This document shows, one piece after another, positions 45,050-58,047 of a stretch of 64,000 bases of DNA. This DNA is from Latrodectus hesperus (taxonomy: Eukaryota > Arthropoda > Arachnida > Araneae > Theridiidae): positions 436,001-500,000 of the forward strand of contig JAJQOW010000015.1 of NCBI GenBank assembly GCA_037975125.1. Direction: 5' to 3'. Numbering within the stretch: the stretch's first letter is position 1; every line of letters begins with the position of its first letter. The position numbers were made by a program, and so were the translations under genes. Below the pieces are notes generated by a model, which was not told the DNA's origin, made no database searches, and worked only from the letters and a program-made list of their open reading frames with translations.

Positions 45050-48000
45050 ATGAAAATAATTAAAAAATTTAAAGCTAACGGCAAATATTGTAAAGCAATA
45101 CTATATACATAAATACTGAAAAAAAAACTTTTAAAGTTAATTTTGAAGAATTATTTTGTGTACAGAAAACGAAGTGGTAGTTACTAAGGATTAGTATAGT
45201 TCTATTTCAGAAATTATTTTAATAAAAGTACTTACCAATGTCAGTTAATAGGTCCTTTCAATTCACTTTTTCAGTCAAATCTCAAAAAGTTTTATTTGCA
45301 CCTAATTCAAAGATAACCAGAATATGTGTAATGGGAGTATGAGTTCTTAAAGTCACATACTGATGTAAATAATTAACTGATAAAGAAAAACCTGAAATAC
45401 ATACACATATTTAACATTATTATTTAATCTGTTATAAAAACTTACAATTTTGTAATTTTACTTTAAATTTTTTAACTGTATTCAGATATTGCCGAGGTCG
45501 TTGAATCTTAGCGAAAAATTTGAAACAAAGGAAGAAACCCAAAATATTTTTGATTTTCTTACCCATGGAAAAATTTCTGTGAAATTTACTTTGCATAAAA
45601 TTTACTCTGGTAATGGAAAATGGGTGGCTTAACATAGGAATTTCTATAATGGGATTTTAGCAAAATAAATGGTGATAAGTTTGGTCTAAAAAATAGAGAA
45701 AAATATCCTTGACTTTTGTTTTAATTTGATAATTAAATCGACTGTTTAAAGTTAAATTCAAATTATTTAAAGTTGATAATTAAGAGAAAAAAATTGACTT
45801 TGATACTATAATATTAGTCTATCTGTTCCATAGCTTGGATTGCATATGCAAATTCGAAAGTTTCGCTCAGTTTTTTTTTTCCCACAAATTAGGGTCTGTC
45901 TTGCACATTTCCAGTGTATAATTTTGAATAGTATGTAATGTTATATAATTCATTTATTTTCTAATAGGAAATAAAAAGAAAAATAAATTTAGTTGAATAT
46001 ATATTTAATAGAAGAAAAGAAAGTATTACAATACAAATTAAAGGAATATATAAATAGGCTTTTTTGAATTATATGTAAAATTTCTTCAGACATTTTGATT
46101 AGTACACATGCATTATGATAACATAAAAAAATTCTTCATGTTCACTAATTTTCCTTTTTTATACTAAAATCAATATTCTATTACGAACCATTGTGTTAGG
46201 AAAATGTCTTAGCACTTTATTCATTCTTAATGGGGAAACGATTGTCGATAAGCATTTGAATAATATCATTAATTTGAAAAAAATCGATAACTTATCAGTT
46301 TAAGTACAATCCTTTTCTTTAGGTATCAGCTTGAAGTTTATTATTTTATTTATATCTTTATCTATTGCAACTTTTATACTTCCTAGTTTTCATTACATTT
46401 CGATATGGGAGAAAAGAGCTAACTGAACTTTCATTTTTGATTGAATTTAAGAATTTCTTTGAGTTTAGAGAAGCCAGCGAATTAATAAGTTTTTTTTTGA
46501 CAAATTATTATCAGACTATGCCAATCCTGTCTATTAGAGTTTGTAATAAGTCGTTATGAAAAAAAATTGAATAAAAACAAACACTTTTTTGAAGATTAGC
46601 TTTAAACATTACATAATAAAAATTGTTTTAGAAAATTTTATTAATTTATGGGTAAATGGAACAGAATATTATTCCCTTTCATAGCATGCAAGTTGTATAC
46701 TATATAATGTTTTTTATAAGTGAAAAGATAACAAGAACATTTTTCTAGGTAAGTAGACTTTTATAATATAAAACTCTATAAGTATATTCTTTCCACACTC
46801 TTATTTTCATAAATAAATGATTAGATTTGTTAATTTATATTTAAACATGTTTCATGCATATAAATTAATGCGACATCACTAAATTAGTTATTATACTAAA
46901 TTTTATACAAATCATTCATTATTATCATCTAATCAATATAGTTGTCTGTTTTAATCGTTGAAGAAGTTCGATTTAAGTATAGAATGCTATTTACAATTTT
47001 TTTCCTGTGAATATACAGTAAATATATTGACATTGAAAGAACTTAAGACATGCAAACCAAAGACTTTGGTTGTTATTCTACAGTTGCATTTGCTCGTCAG
47101 AATTTGATCAGAACCTACAATTTAAAGTTGACTTTGAACGACTGAGAACATCTACAACTGAAGTAAAAATCATGCCAGAAGAAGGAACTAATAGCCATAG
47201 AACTGTTATCTAGGTAGTTTACAATTCAAAGTTAGGAATGTGATGAATTCAAAAGAGTGATAGTTTTGTTTTATGATTGTTTGAACCAAAAATTTCAATA
47301 TATGCCTGAGAACATTCTTATATTTTTTTTGTAGCTGGCACTCAGTGATTATGAACCATTCACTTATTTAAAGTAGAACTTTTATCGATCGATTCTACGA
47401 AACTGATTACTATGTTAAATAAGAATGCTATAAAAATGTCTCATGGTAGGTGTAGAAACTTATTACCAAACTGTTCCAAGAAATCTGTTTTAAAATATGA
47501 ATTAGTTCTTGGAACATTTTTTTTATTATGTTACAAAATATTGTTCAATTCATAAGTTTTTAGTGAGATGAATTTGCTAAAAACTTGATTATACCTAACA
47601 TTAAATCATCAAAGTAAATCCAAATTAATTTATCTTTTTTTTTTTTAAGTTCTTCTATCGAAATTCTTAATCTTTGTCATCATTATTTTCTCAGATGGAT
47701 TCCATTTCATTATATGGTTTACATTTTTGTGTCTATTTCACAGAGAATCGTTACAAAAACTTATTTTTTTGCCAGCATTATATACTATAACATCATAATA
47801 AAACACGAGAAAAAAACTTTCTCGTGTTTTATTCTCAGAACATTTAGGAAATGGAATGAATAAGTTACTATATTCATATAAAAATGTATGAGAGAGCAAA
47901 TTAACAATGTCCACAATTCAGGAAATCATATATCTCAACAAAAATCAATATATGTTAAATTTGGGCTTAAAAATACCAACACGCAATGTTTCAATCGAAT

Positions 48001-49190
48001 GACTAATATACTTATCCACAATTCAACTAGTCTTTGTACTTAGAGAGTATTGTAAGGTTGATGGTTTTTGTTGCTCTTGGAAAACTTATTAGTAAGTATC
48101 GAAGTTGAGCATTATTTTACATAAAAAATATATTATAGTGAATAAAATTATAAAATGTAGATTTTTATAATATTTTTGATTTCTTTACTATATTAGATAA
48201 TAAGATTATTTGAAATTTGATAGTGTATTTATTTTAATTTTCGGGGTTTTTAGATCTAAATTGTATTATAGGTTGTTTTATGTTTAATTTTCATTTAATG
48301 AAGTTCGATTTAGCACAATGTAGGGTGTATATATTAAAGGTCTGATATGTTTTGATGCTTGATAATTTAGAAAATAATCTAGGTATAAGAGCAAGTTCAT
48401 GTATTTATGTGTTGATTAACTCGTATATCTCTCTCTTATTTTACAACGAACGTGAACGCGTCTATAAGCCTTATATTATTAATTTAAAATTGTATATTTT
48501 ATTTTATGAATTATTAAACATGAAAACATGTTACACATTTTAGTGGTACTTTGTATTATAATAATTTAACTACTTATTTTTACAATCTAAATTGAAATAG
48601 TTTATTTTACTGAAGAATCAGTAACTCTTTATTAGAACTACTAAAAGTATTTTTAGACATCAAATTGTTATTTTAAATATCTTTATTTATTATTTTGATT
48701 CTGATTTACGGCAAAAGAAAATCCAGCTAAGTTTGGGGGGGGGACTTACAAACATCCAATTTATGCAAAATTGAAGCTTAAACATACTTTAACAGATACG
48801 TTAGTACCAGTTAAAGTGTTTTTAATGTCATAATGATAAGTATATAAGATGATATACATCATTATATCGATTATTATATGAAACAAAATAAAATTTTAAA
48901 TGTCATTGTTCTCTGAAAAAATCATTTTCAAGTGAATTTGTGTATTAGTTAACGAATAAAAATTTACTTATATTTTCTTGATGAAACCGTCTGAAATATG
49001 ATGCAAAAACTTTGATCCTACATTTAAGATAAAGCATCACCATCATTATGAGTATAGTTTATTTTTAACGAATTTATAAATAAAAGTTATTTAAACCTAG
49101 GGCATGTTTATTTTAGTTTTTCCGCAATTGGCAGTTTATTAAATAGAATTAATTCTGTGATTTCTGTTTAAATATTTGCACATGACTAGT
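45050..49190. other. AT-rich intergenic sequence
   Basis: Four kilobases with no recognisable gene or element. It includes a perfect 16-bp inverted repeat at 47797-47812/47818-47833 and a G9 run near 48735 that is unusual for this composition. Confidence 0.45.
47797..47833. repeat. perfect 16-bp inverted repeat with 5-nt loop
   Basis: AATAAAACACGAGAAA at 47797-47812 is the exact reverse complement of 47818-47833. Confidence 0.92.
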
Positions 49191-49381
49191 TTGGTTTAGT
49201 TTGTCGCTCAACGGTCATTTTTTGCACACGAGGGGTAATTAGACCGGGACCTACGGTTTTAAAGTGGATTCTGAACCACTACAAACATTCATGCCCATTG
49301 TAGGATTCGAATCCATGAATCGAACCCACGAATTGTTGAACCGAAGGCAAGAGCGCTAACCATTCGGCTGCCAGTTCGGCT
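49191..49381 (-). repeat. SINE family A copy, well preserved
   Basis: On the minus strand it starts AGCCGAACTGGCAGCCGAAT and ends with the GCGACAAACTAAACC tail, close to the copy at 6483-6660. The B-box segment is locally duplicated: both ATTCGAATCC and GGTTCGATTC versions are present within 30 bases. Confidence 0.85.
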
Positions 49382-49427
49382 TGCACATGACCAGAAAAGT
49401 ATAAGAACAAAGGAAAATAAGCATATA

Positions 49428-50182
49428 CAGTGGTGGCCAAAAGTGTGTATATTTTTTGAAAGTTTCATGTTTTTCAATTTTGCGTGCTTGTAGAATATCA
49501 ATTTTCACTTAAATACAAATGTTTATGTATCAAATTGAATTTAATTTACTGTAGAATTTAATAATAAAAACATGATTACAATATCTGTATCACAAAAAAA
49601 GTTATGCAGATAATAACAAGATCTATCTTAAATTTGCATTTTTTTAAAGTGATACTTACACATTCAATACTTACTAGGATAACCCTTATTTTTTAAGACT
49701 GCTTCACAGCGTCTTTTCATCAAGTGAACGAGTTTTGGAGTTCATCTTTTTTAATCACATGGTGCCAAGAATCAATTATAGATTCAATAAGCTGTCTTTT
49801 ATTGGATGGACATTTTTTTCGCTCAAGAATTTTCAAACGTCGCCACAAATTTTCAATTGGATTGAGATCAGGGTTGCTTCCTGGCCATGGTAATACATCT
49901 ATGCTTTTATTTTGAAAGCATGGTTTGCATACTTTTGCTGTGTGGCATGGAGCTAAATCCTGCTGAGAAATAAATGGTGCTTTGTTGGGGAAGAGATCCC
50001 TGATGGAAGGTATCAATTTTGGTTCCAGGACAGTTTCGATGTATTTTTTGGCATTCAGGATGCCATCAATCACTTGAATTCGGCCCACAACATCTGCAGA
50101 CATACACGCCCAAATCATGACATTTGTTGGTTGTTTTATAGTTGCTTCAATGCAGTCAGGAGGAAGCGATTCACCCACTCTT
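49428..50182 (-). mobile_element. Tc1 element (DD34E), 3' half only
   Basis: The right end begins at 49428 with CAGTGGTGGCCAAAAGTGTG directly after a TA. The minus-strand frame 50178-49720 encodes the C-terminal half of a transposase: MIWACMSADVVGRIQV, QQDLAPCHTAKVCK and DLNPIENLWRRLK. The spacing of the second Asp to Glu is 34 residues. A frameshift near the C terminus brings in a TGA; the expected tail (VHLMKRRCEAVLKNKGY) continues in another frame to about 49,672. The N-terminal half and first catalytic Asp are absent. The break coincides with the start of the next element at 50183. Confidence 0.88.
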
Positions 50183-51826
50183 CAGTGTCTCACAAAAGTG
50201 ATGGGACACTTGTGCTTTACAAAAGGAAACTGTAATAAAATTAATTAAAAATACATGGACACATTTTTTGTGGGTATGTTTCCTACTTAAAGTTAGTAAC
50301 AATTATTACATAACATACATTTTGTCAAAATATTTGCTAAATATAAAAATACAATTGTTTAGAACGGAGCAAAAAAAGCTCACATAAGTGATGGGACACT
50401 TACTTTTCCATCAAATATTTATCCAAAAATTTTACTTTTCAAAAGGTTTTAACACTTTGTTGGATTTTCTTTATACTTTTAAAACACAATTTAATCTTGT
50501 TGAGATGGATTTGACTAATTTTTTTGCGATTTCTGGAGTGATTTTACCCCATTCTTCTTGAATTTAATTGTTGTTTTGAAGAAATGCTGTGTTTGCAAAT
50601 ACTTGATTCCAATTCTTGCCATATATTTTCTATGGGATTTAAGTCTGGAGATTGTGGTGGTGTTTTTATTATTTCAGGACAGTTATACAGTAACCAGAGT
50701 CTAAAATTCAAAGCAGTGTGCTTGGGATCATTGTACAGGAAGAATTAAAGATCTTTATGAAGGTTCAATTTTCGTGCTGAAGATTTCAAATTTTGCCTTA
50801 AAATGTTAATATATTTGTACTGATCCATTTTACTGTCAATAAAAACAAGATTACCAAATCCAGCGGAAGACATACACCACCATGCCATAATTTCTCCCCC
50901 ACCATGTTTTACTGTTGGCACCAAGTTCTGTTTACGAAATTCTTCCCTCGGTTTTTTCCACACCTAGATTCTACCATCAGAACCAAATATATTATATTTT
51001 ACTCTGATCAGCAAATATAACTTTATTCCAGTAATCAGAATTTTTATTTATGTTGGATTTTGCGAAAGCCAGTCTGAGTATTCTACTCTTTTCACTTGCG
51101 AAGAATTTTTTCCTGGCTACTCTACCGTGATATCCAGCAGATTGAATCACTCTTCTAATATAGTCTCAGGTGTAATATAGTCTCAGGTCAGGTATCTTAC
51201 TTCATAAAATGCTTGTAAATCCCCAGCAACTTTAGGAGCACTCACTCTTGGATTTTTTTAATAATTCGAACGACAATTCACTTTATACCATTGGATAGCT
51301 TTGATGGTCAGCCAAGTCTTCTTTTATTCTGAATCATGATTTTTTTATATCGTTTAATGATATTGAAAACTGTTGAATGTCTCACGTTAACTGTTTCAGC
51401 AGTTTCTCTAATAGATTTTTCACTTTCAATATGCAAATGACTAACTAATTTTCGAATTTCAAGCGAAGTCTGTTTTCGTTTAGCATTCATGGCTGCACTC
51501 AGCTAAATAACACAAAAATTCCAAAACAATCTGGAGAGAAGTACTGCCGACGATTTTCTAAATGATTGCCAATTGCTTTTGAGTAAAAATAAAACACCCA
51601 AAAATATTTTTATTGCTTATGTCAGATGATTTTTGTTGCATATCTAATGGTGTCCCATCACTTATGTAAGCTATTTTTTGCTCCGTTCTAAGCAATTATA
51701 TTTTTATTAAATTAATATTTAAATATTTTGACAAAATATATGTTATGTAATAATTGTCACTAAATTTAAGTATGAAACACACCCACAAAAATTTATACAC
51801 GTAATTTTATTTATTTTATTACAGTT
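50183..51826 (-). mobile_element. Tc1 element with IR/DR ends, decayed, right end truncated
   Basis: Long inverted repeats of about 170 bases match between 50226-50401 and 51651-51826. Within the left repeat the 16-bp motif AAGTGATGGGACACTT occurs twice, at 50196-50211 and 50386-50401, 190 bp apart. This is the IR/DR layout known from Sleeping Beauty. The right side keeps only the inner motif (51649-51664); its outer 45 bases are missing. Minus-strand coding pieces are 51490-51308 (helix-turn-helix, KSIRETAETVNVRHSTVFN), 50963-50745 (HGGGEIMAWWCMSSAG, MDQYKYINIL) and a shifted piece with NDPKHTA and SPDLNPIENIWQELE at about 50,730-50,600. Confidence 0.88.
50590..51490 (-). pseudogene. IR/DR Tc1 transposase pseudogene
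   Basis: The start MNAKRKQTSLEIRKLV at 51490 looks like the true family N terminus. The paired-like domain is readable for 60 codons, then stops and frameshifts appear. The catalytic core survives as separate open pieces, with the second Asp in a NDPKHTA context and the last Glu in PNPIE-type sequence (SPDLNPIENIW). At least three breaks disable it. Confidence 0.82.
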
Positions 51827-52199
51827 GCAAGTCGCATTTCATCCCTTTGCAGGTCCAAGCAGACATCCCGCACGAGTGGCACTTTGCAAGTCTCGACCTG
51901 TGGTGTACACTTGTACTATTATCTATTGTTCTATTCAACTCTGTGTTTGAACTGAGTCTCGAATATTTTTGTGTACCTACCTAGTGAATGATGTTACCTG
52001 CCTAATTTGATAGGTAAATCCAAGCCAAAATTTTTGTTCTTTATTATGAAAACCAGAAAATGTTTCGTGGACCACCACTTACAACTTGTGAACCCTTGTT
52101 TTCTTTTCTCGTTTACGCGGATCCCCGTGTGGTCTCCTATGGACCCCTGGAAGTCCACCTGGACCACTTTGGGAACCTATGGTCGAGAGTGAGGTTCCA
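51827..52199. other. sequence between the Tc1 and Tigger relics
   Basis: A GC-richer segment (GACATCCCGCACGAGTGGCA) that may be the Tigger 5' noncoding region or another inserted repeat. I could not assign it. Confidence 0.3.
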
Positions 52200-53440
52200 T
52201 TGAGGATTTATCGTAGTTGAAGAAACGAACGCATTTATCAATTTAATAAAAAGAAATTCGAAAAGTATTGGGCAAAAAAAAAAAAAAAAAAAAAAAAACA
52301 GCCTCTCGACAATTTTAAAAACTCGGAAAAAATCCTTGAAAAAGGAAACAGTATCAGCAAAAATGCTCTCTTTCGAGAATATTATAGAGAAGTAAAACAT
52401 CCTAAATTGAAAAACGCTTTGCTTGCTTCGTTCAGAAAAATGAGAGAAATGTACATTTTTGTTGACGGTAATGACAGTAAAGAGAAATCCAACTGTGTTT
52501 TGCTGTGTAACTGAACATAAAAGATTTCAAAGTATGAGACGGTTGGCTCCAAAAAAACTTAAAGCAAGACACGGTTTGAGCTTTAAAAAGTTGTGTCATG
52601 AATGCGGAACTGTGAATAAAATTTCGAAAATAGAATGGAAAGAAGGTTGATGGAAATTACTGAATCTTTCCGAGTACGATCCAAAGGATGTTTTAAACGC
52701 GGACGAGCAAGGATTGTTTTTAAGATTTACCAGAAAGAACACTTGGTGATAAATGCGATGGTGTCAAAAAAATGAAGCAAAGAATTACAGTATTGCTCGG
52801 AGCCAAAATGAATGTCTCTACTTTTCATATGAAAATATTTATGTTTAAAAAATGTTCAATAACTATCAGCTGCTTATTATGCTAAAGTTAAAGCTTGGAT
52901 GACTGGGAGTATTTATGAAAATTGGTTGAGAGACCTAGATTGATGTTATTTTAATTGGAGAATCGTAAAGTTCTTCTAATTGAGGATAACTGCACTGTCA
53001 CGTTGAAGTTCCTAATCTTGAATTGATGCTGAACATTAGGAGTTTCTCCCGTCCAATGATTTTTCTGTCTTATAGCCCATGGATTGGCATAATGAACAGC
53101 TTCAAGAGTAAATATCTTAAAGTACTTTTGCAAGGAGAGATTATGGGTTTTGAGTTGGAGCAGCTTTGGGAAACTGACCATCTAAGAGCAATGCATTTAC
53201 TAATTTGTGCTTGCAATGATGTTGAACAGCATTTCTTCATGCAGGCTTTATTAAGGAAAACCGCAATCACCGTAGAAATTCTGGTAATTTAACTGATGAC
53301 TTGAGAGAAGGTGAACTTCGACAAAGAACCCTTTTACTTCCTGAAATTTCCTTCGTTGATATTTTGAAGAAAATGATGCAATGCAAAGGCCCGCCTTCAA
53401 AGCAAACAGATGTGAACAGCTAACAGTACAAAGATATTTT
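52200..53440 (+). pseudogene. pogo/Tigger (jerky-like) transposase relic
   Basis: Frameshifted fragments align in order with a Tigger-type DDE transposase. Near 52,300-52,440 there is an ILEKGNSISKNAL/ALLASFRKMR block, equivalent to the CENP-B-like DNA-binding region. At 52,535-52,610 there is LKARHGLSFKKLCHECGTV (compare the usual RHGISxKxxxGES). At 52,690-52,800 VLNADEQGLFLR and KKMKQRITVLLGAKMN correspond to the first catalytic Asp region. At 52,900 AWMTGSIYENWLRDLD follows, and near 53,045-53,095 FLPSNDFSVL and PMDW stand for the PPNTTSxLQPMD motif. Stops separate most pieces. Terminal repeats were not identified. Confidence 0.75.
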
Positions 53441-53589
53441 TTGAGGGTGAAAACAAAATGTTTTTAATCGTTGAAGAATTGGAAAAAAATGTTTTTAAAA
53501 ATGTAGTTCTTAGATAGAAAAAGATAAATTATGCTTAATTTTTCATCAATAAAGTGAAAGTTTGTATACTTTTTAAGTACGAATTTTAT

Positions 53590-54138
<549 letters not shown>

Positions 54139-54437
54139 TTACGTTTTATATATTTTTTTATCGCTTAAAATGTTAGCGGCTTCTTAAACCGATCCTTTGG
54201 TCCTTATATTAGAAATCGTTTTATCAACAAAATGAACTTCAACACTATTCTCAGAAATTCGATGGTGAACTTCGCCTTGTTTGCTGCCACTCGATAAATG
54301 CGATTTGAAGATAGTAGCAAATTCATCGGCAAATCGGATTTACGATGCCGTCTCAAATATGATGTCGTAACTAATTATGTGTGACGTAGATGAAATGTTA
54401 TCTGACGTCATGAATATGTTAAACCAATATGAATTGT

Positions 54438-54750
54438 TGTCGTTGTTTGCTGTTGTTTACTAACGACACTTGGACAAGCCAAGCTCGCTATGCTATGCGA
54501 ATTAAGTCGATTGGGAGCGTCTTTCATTTTAATCAGAGCACCATGAAGGCGAAAGTACGACTTTGCTCTATACACGTGCCATAGGGACCCGTTTATAGGG
54601 TAGGCAACCATTTATACCTCATTCATACAAGGAAAGGGTAAAGACAGGATAGATAGAGAGAGAAGTACATCCATGCCCGAACCAGTTATTCAAACCCAGG
54701 ACCTCCTTATCCGTACTTAGGCACGCTGACCACTTGACAAGTTGGTCGGC
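54438..54750 (-). repeat. full-length SINE: family B head with 3' domain X
   Basis: Flanked by a perfect 11-bp target-site duplication, ATATGAATTGT, at 54427-54437 and 54751-54761. On the minus strand it runs from a tRNA-like head (TGCCGACCAACTTGTCAAGT, GGTCAGCG) through GGGAGGTCC-type and CGGGCATGGATG blocks and CCCTATAAACGGGTCCC. It then enters a 3' domain beginning AGAGCAAAGTCGTACTTTCG and ending at CAACAA-rich tail sequence. The same 3' domain ends the SINE at 58047-58416, which has a different head. Confidence 0.9.
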
Positions 54751-55719
54751 ATATGAATTGTAATAAAGCTGGAACGAAAGAAATAACCTCTTTATGGTTA
54801 AGAATATTTTCAGTCTTCGTATAAATTTTTCTGTAAATTTATCAAAGTTAATTTTAGAACTCGAAATATTTTCTAATTATATTCTTTTGAATTTATTTAA
54901 TTTTAGAAAATGAAAAAGATATAAACAAATACATGTTATTTTAGAGATTATTTAAATTATCTATTTGAAGAACATTAGTTTAGAATCATATAAAGACACT
55001 ATTAATAAAATAGGACAATTTTATTTCATTATTGAGTACAAGCGAGTGTTTGAGACCTTTACAGCATCGACAGTACTTTGAGAGGGATTTTTTTAAACCC
55101 ATGAGTGTGCAGTATAATAATATTAGAACAAAATACCAAAGATTTTTTTCTTAATTTTTTAATCGAAGAAAATTTACAAAAGTTAAGTCAACAAAATGAC
55201 TCTTTGAATTGAACCATTATGAAGGAAACAACGTATTTATGTGGGTGTTGTGTTTGTATGTGTGTATGTTACTGTCAAAGACAGAAATCTAGAGAAGACA
55301 ACGTTCCCTTTGTCTCTTGATGTGTATCCGAAATAGTTGCTGAAATTTTTTATTTCTGTCTTACATCAGTAAATATCGGCATTCCTTATGCATAAGGGAT
55401 GAATGATGAATGTGCTGGTTTTTTTTTTGTTTTCCCCGTATTTCAGGCGTCGAGAAACATCTCAAGGGAGACGTAACTCTTAAGTCTCTCGTGTTGAGAG
55501 GAGTAAACAGTCAAGGTGAGGAGAACTAAGTTTGTGTTTTCCTCACTATGTAGGGAAGTTTTCACTGCGTGACTCACCTTATAAAATTTAGTCTTGAAAT
55601 TTTAAATAAATGAGAGAATTGCGGAGAATTTAAATAAGCGGAATATGTAAAGCAGAGAGGAATGGACTTGTAGCTTTGATTACTACCACGTATGAAATAG
55701 AGATAATATATCTTCTTTT

Positions 55720-55975
55720 GTTGTTGTTGTCTTTTGCCAGCTAGGCTGGCAACATGGGGTGCGCTGCTCCACTTTTCCAACTGAACCCTGATTGGGTGTG
55801 GAATTCGACTTCCTCAGTATACGCATGCCATAGGGACCCGTTTATAGGGTAGGCAACCATTCACACCTCATTCATACAAGGAAAGGACAAAGACAGGAAT
55901 GATAGAGAGGGAAAGTACATCCATGCCCGAACCGGGATTCGAACCCAGGACCTCCCTATCCGCAGACACGCTGAC
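55720..55975 (-). repeat. SINE: family B head (truncated) with 3' domain Y
   Basis: Flanked by a perfect 10-bp duplication, ATCTTCTTTT, at 55710-55719 and 55976-55985. The head is cut at GTCAGCGTGTCTGCGG but the B-box GGTTCGAATCC and the CGGGCATGGATGTACTTTCC body match the copy at 54438. After GGCATGCGTATACTG it switches to a different 3' domain, GAATTCCACACCCAATCAGG and onward, ending CAACAACAACAAAAG. Confidence 0.9.
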
Positions 55976-55999
55976 ATCTTCTTTTATATTAATAATAAC

Positions 56000-57585
56000 A
56001 CTTGAATTAAAAATTTTACTTTTAAAGTTACTAGAGAAAGAATTTGATATTTATACCATACCTCTTTTAGCTTCAAAAAATTAGAAACGAATTCACTGTG
56101 GAATAAATTTCCTCGAAAGAATATTTTTAAAGCCATTGATGGTAATCGAACCTATGAAGTATTGAACCAAGCACCATTTCTTCATTTTTTAGTTTTAAAT
56201 ATATAAAAGATTCTAATTTTTTTAAAGAATATATTTTAAATATAATTTTTTTGTAATGTAAACGTATATTTTTTGCTGTAAATAAAATGCATTCTGATTT
56301 TCATTTTATCAGAATTTCTGAAATTCATCATTGAAAGTAAAAATTGAGATTTTTCATGATTTTTTTAAATTGAAATTTTAATAAGTCTTTTTTGAAAATT
56401 AATTTTTACTATGGCTTACTTGATATATTTTAGGAATGCATTCATTGACTTAAATATAAATCAAGAGATTTAGTATATTTATTTATTTATTTATTTATTT
56501 ATTTGCAAAAATATTTAAAATTAAAATAGAAGAGACTTTGAAATCATTTAAAGATTTTTAAAAAAATTTTTAATTTAAAAATTAAACAAAAAATATTGCA
56601 TTTTTATAATTTCAAAATTTATTAAAGGGATTAACAAGTGAAAATTGCTAAATTTTTTTGATTTTAAAATTAAAAAAAAATTGCCGATGATAACGATGCA
56701 CTTGTACATGTATTTGTTGTACATGTTACTTGTACACGTACAATAGATGTATTTTAACATCTATTGTACATGCATTACGATATATGTTAAAATAGGGGAG
56801 AACTTAGGTAACATTAAGTTTAAGTATTCAACAAATTAAACTTAAATATTCAGAGTTAATCTTATTGAACTTAAACATTATAATTTAAAGGATAAAAGAT
56901 AAAATAATATATATATATATCCACTTAAAAATCCTTTACGTTATTTTATGTGATTAAAATCTTATTTATTGGAACAACTTAATCTATGTGTTATGACACT
57001 TTAAGTAGCACAAGAACAATTTAATAATTTAAATAGCACAAGAGTCTTTTACTTTTACAGTTACATTTAACAGCGAAACATTTTGTTTTGCTATGAGAGC
57101 ACTGTAGATTTGCTCTCCGTTCTTTCATTAATTGTACTTGCTTCGCTTAGAGGCATTCCGTGAGTAGAATTCTCTCTCTCTCATCTCAATAAAGAAATAA
57201 ATTTTCTTTAGAAATTACGAAGTGATTATGGATATAAAGATGCATTTTTATTTTCTAATTAATAAAAACTAGTATCTTTTATTCCAACAACAATTGCCAA
57301 TAAACTTGGAGCATTTTGTATGACCATGGTCAATATCAGGGTCTTGTATTCGTACAGTACCACGAAACCACGAATTTGAGCTGGAGGAATATTTTCGAGG
57401 TTCGAAACATTTTCTTTGCTTGCAGTAGAATATAGCTTTTTTTCTCTGGGCGAACGATCTACTGGTCTTAGTCTAGATTGTACTAGATCAAGTGGAATAA
57501 GGAACAAAAACAACAGAATATAGCTTTTATGTACCGGCAGATCTTTTTATAGTGATAAACTTGGCCAGTTTTCGACATGAAGACT
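56000..57585. other. AT-rich intergenic sequence
   Basis: Apart from the microsatellite and a palindrome there is nothing I recognise. The short minus-strand open frame at 57259-57513 has no family I can name. Confidence 0.4.
56478..56502. repeat. (TTTA)6 microsatellite
   Basis: Six tandem tetranucleotide units in otherwise featureless AT-rich sequence at 56000-57580. A 13-bp inverted repeat lies nearby at 56738-56769. Confidence 0.85.
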
Positions 57586-58047
57586 GGCAGGCTGCAGGTC
57601 CTTTTCAGTATTTTCCTTCAGAATATGCTTTTCAGAATGTTGTTCATGACATGGCAGGCTGCAGGTCCTTTTCAATATTTTCCTTTAGAATATGCTTTTC
57701 AGAATGTTGTTCATGACATGGCTGGCTGCAGGTCCTTTTCAATATTTTCTTTTAGAATTTGCTTTTCAGAATGTTGTTCATGACATGGCAGGCTGCAGGT
57801 CCTTTTCAATATTTTCCTTTAGAATATGCTTTTCAGAATGTTGTTCATGACATGGCAGGCTGCAGGTCCTTTTCAGTATTTTCCTTTAGAATATGCTTTT
57901 CAGAATGTTGTTCATGACATGGCAGGCTGCAGGTCCTTTTCAATATTTTCCTTTAGAATATGCTTTTCAGAATGTTGTTCATGACATGGCAGGCTGCAGG
58001 TCCTTTTCAGTATTTTCCTTTAGAATATGCTTTTCAGAATGTTGTTA
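57586..58047. repeat. 67-bp tandem repeat, seven units
   Basis: Units start at 57586, 57653, 57720, 57787, 57854, 57921 and 57988 (the last one partial), each beginning GGCAGGCTGCAGGTCCTTTT and containing GAATATGCTTTTCAGAATG. Spacing is exactly 67 bases throughout. Variation is limited to a few substitutions, for example CAGTATT versus CAATATT, and GGCTGG in unit 3. Because 67 is not a multiple of 3, an open frame across the array cycles through three readings. Confidence 0.97.

Noticed and set aside
52137..52400. Minus-strand frame with a phenylalanine run
   Set aside because: Created by a poly(A) tract at 52276-52300 within the Tigger relic.
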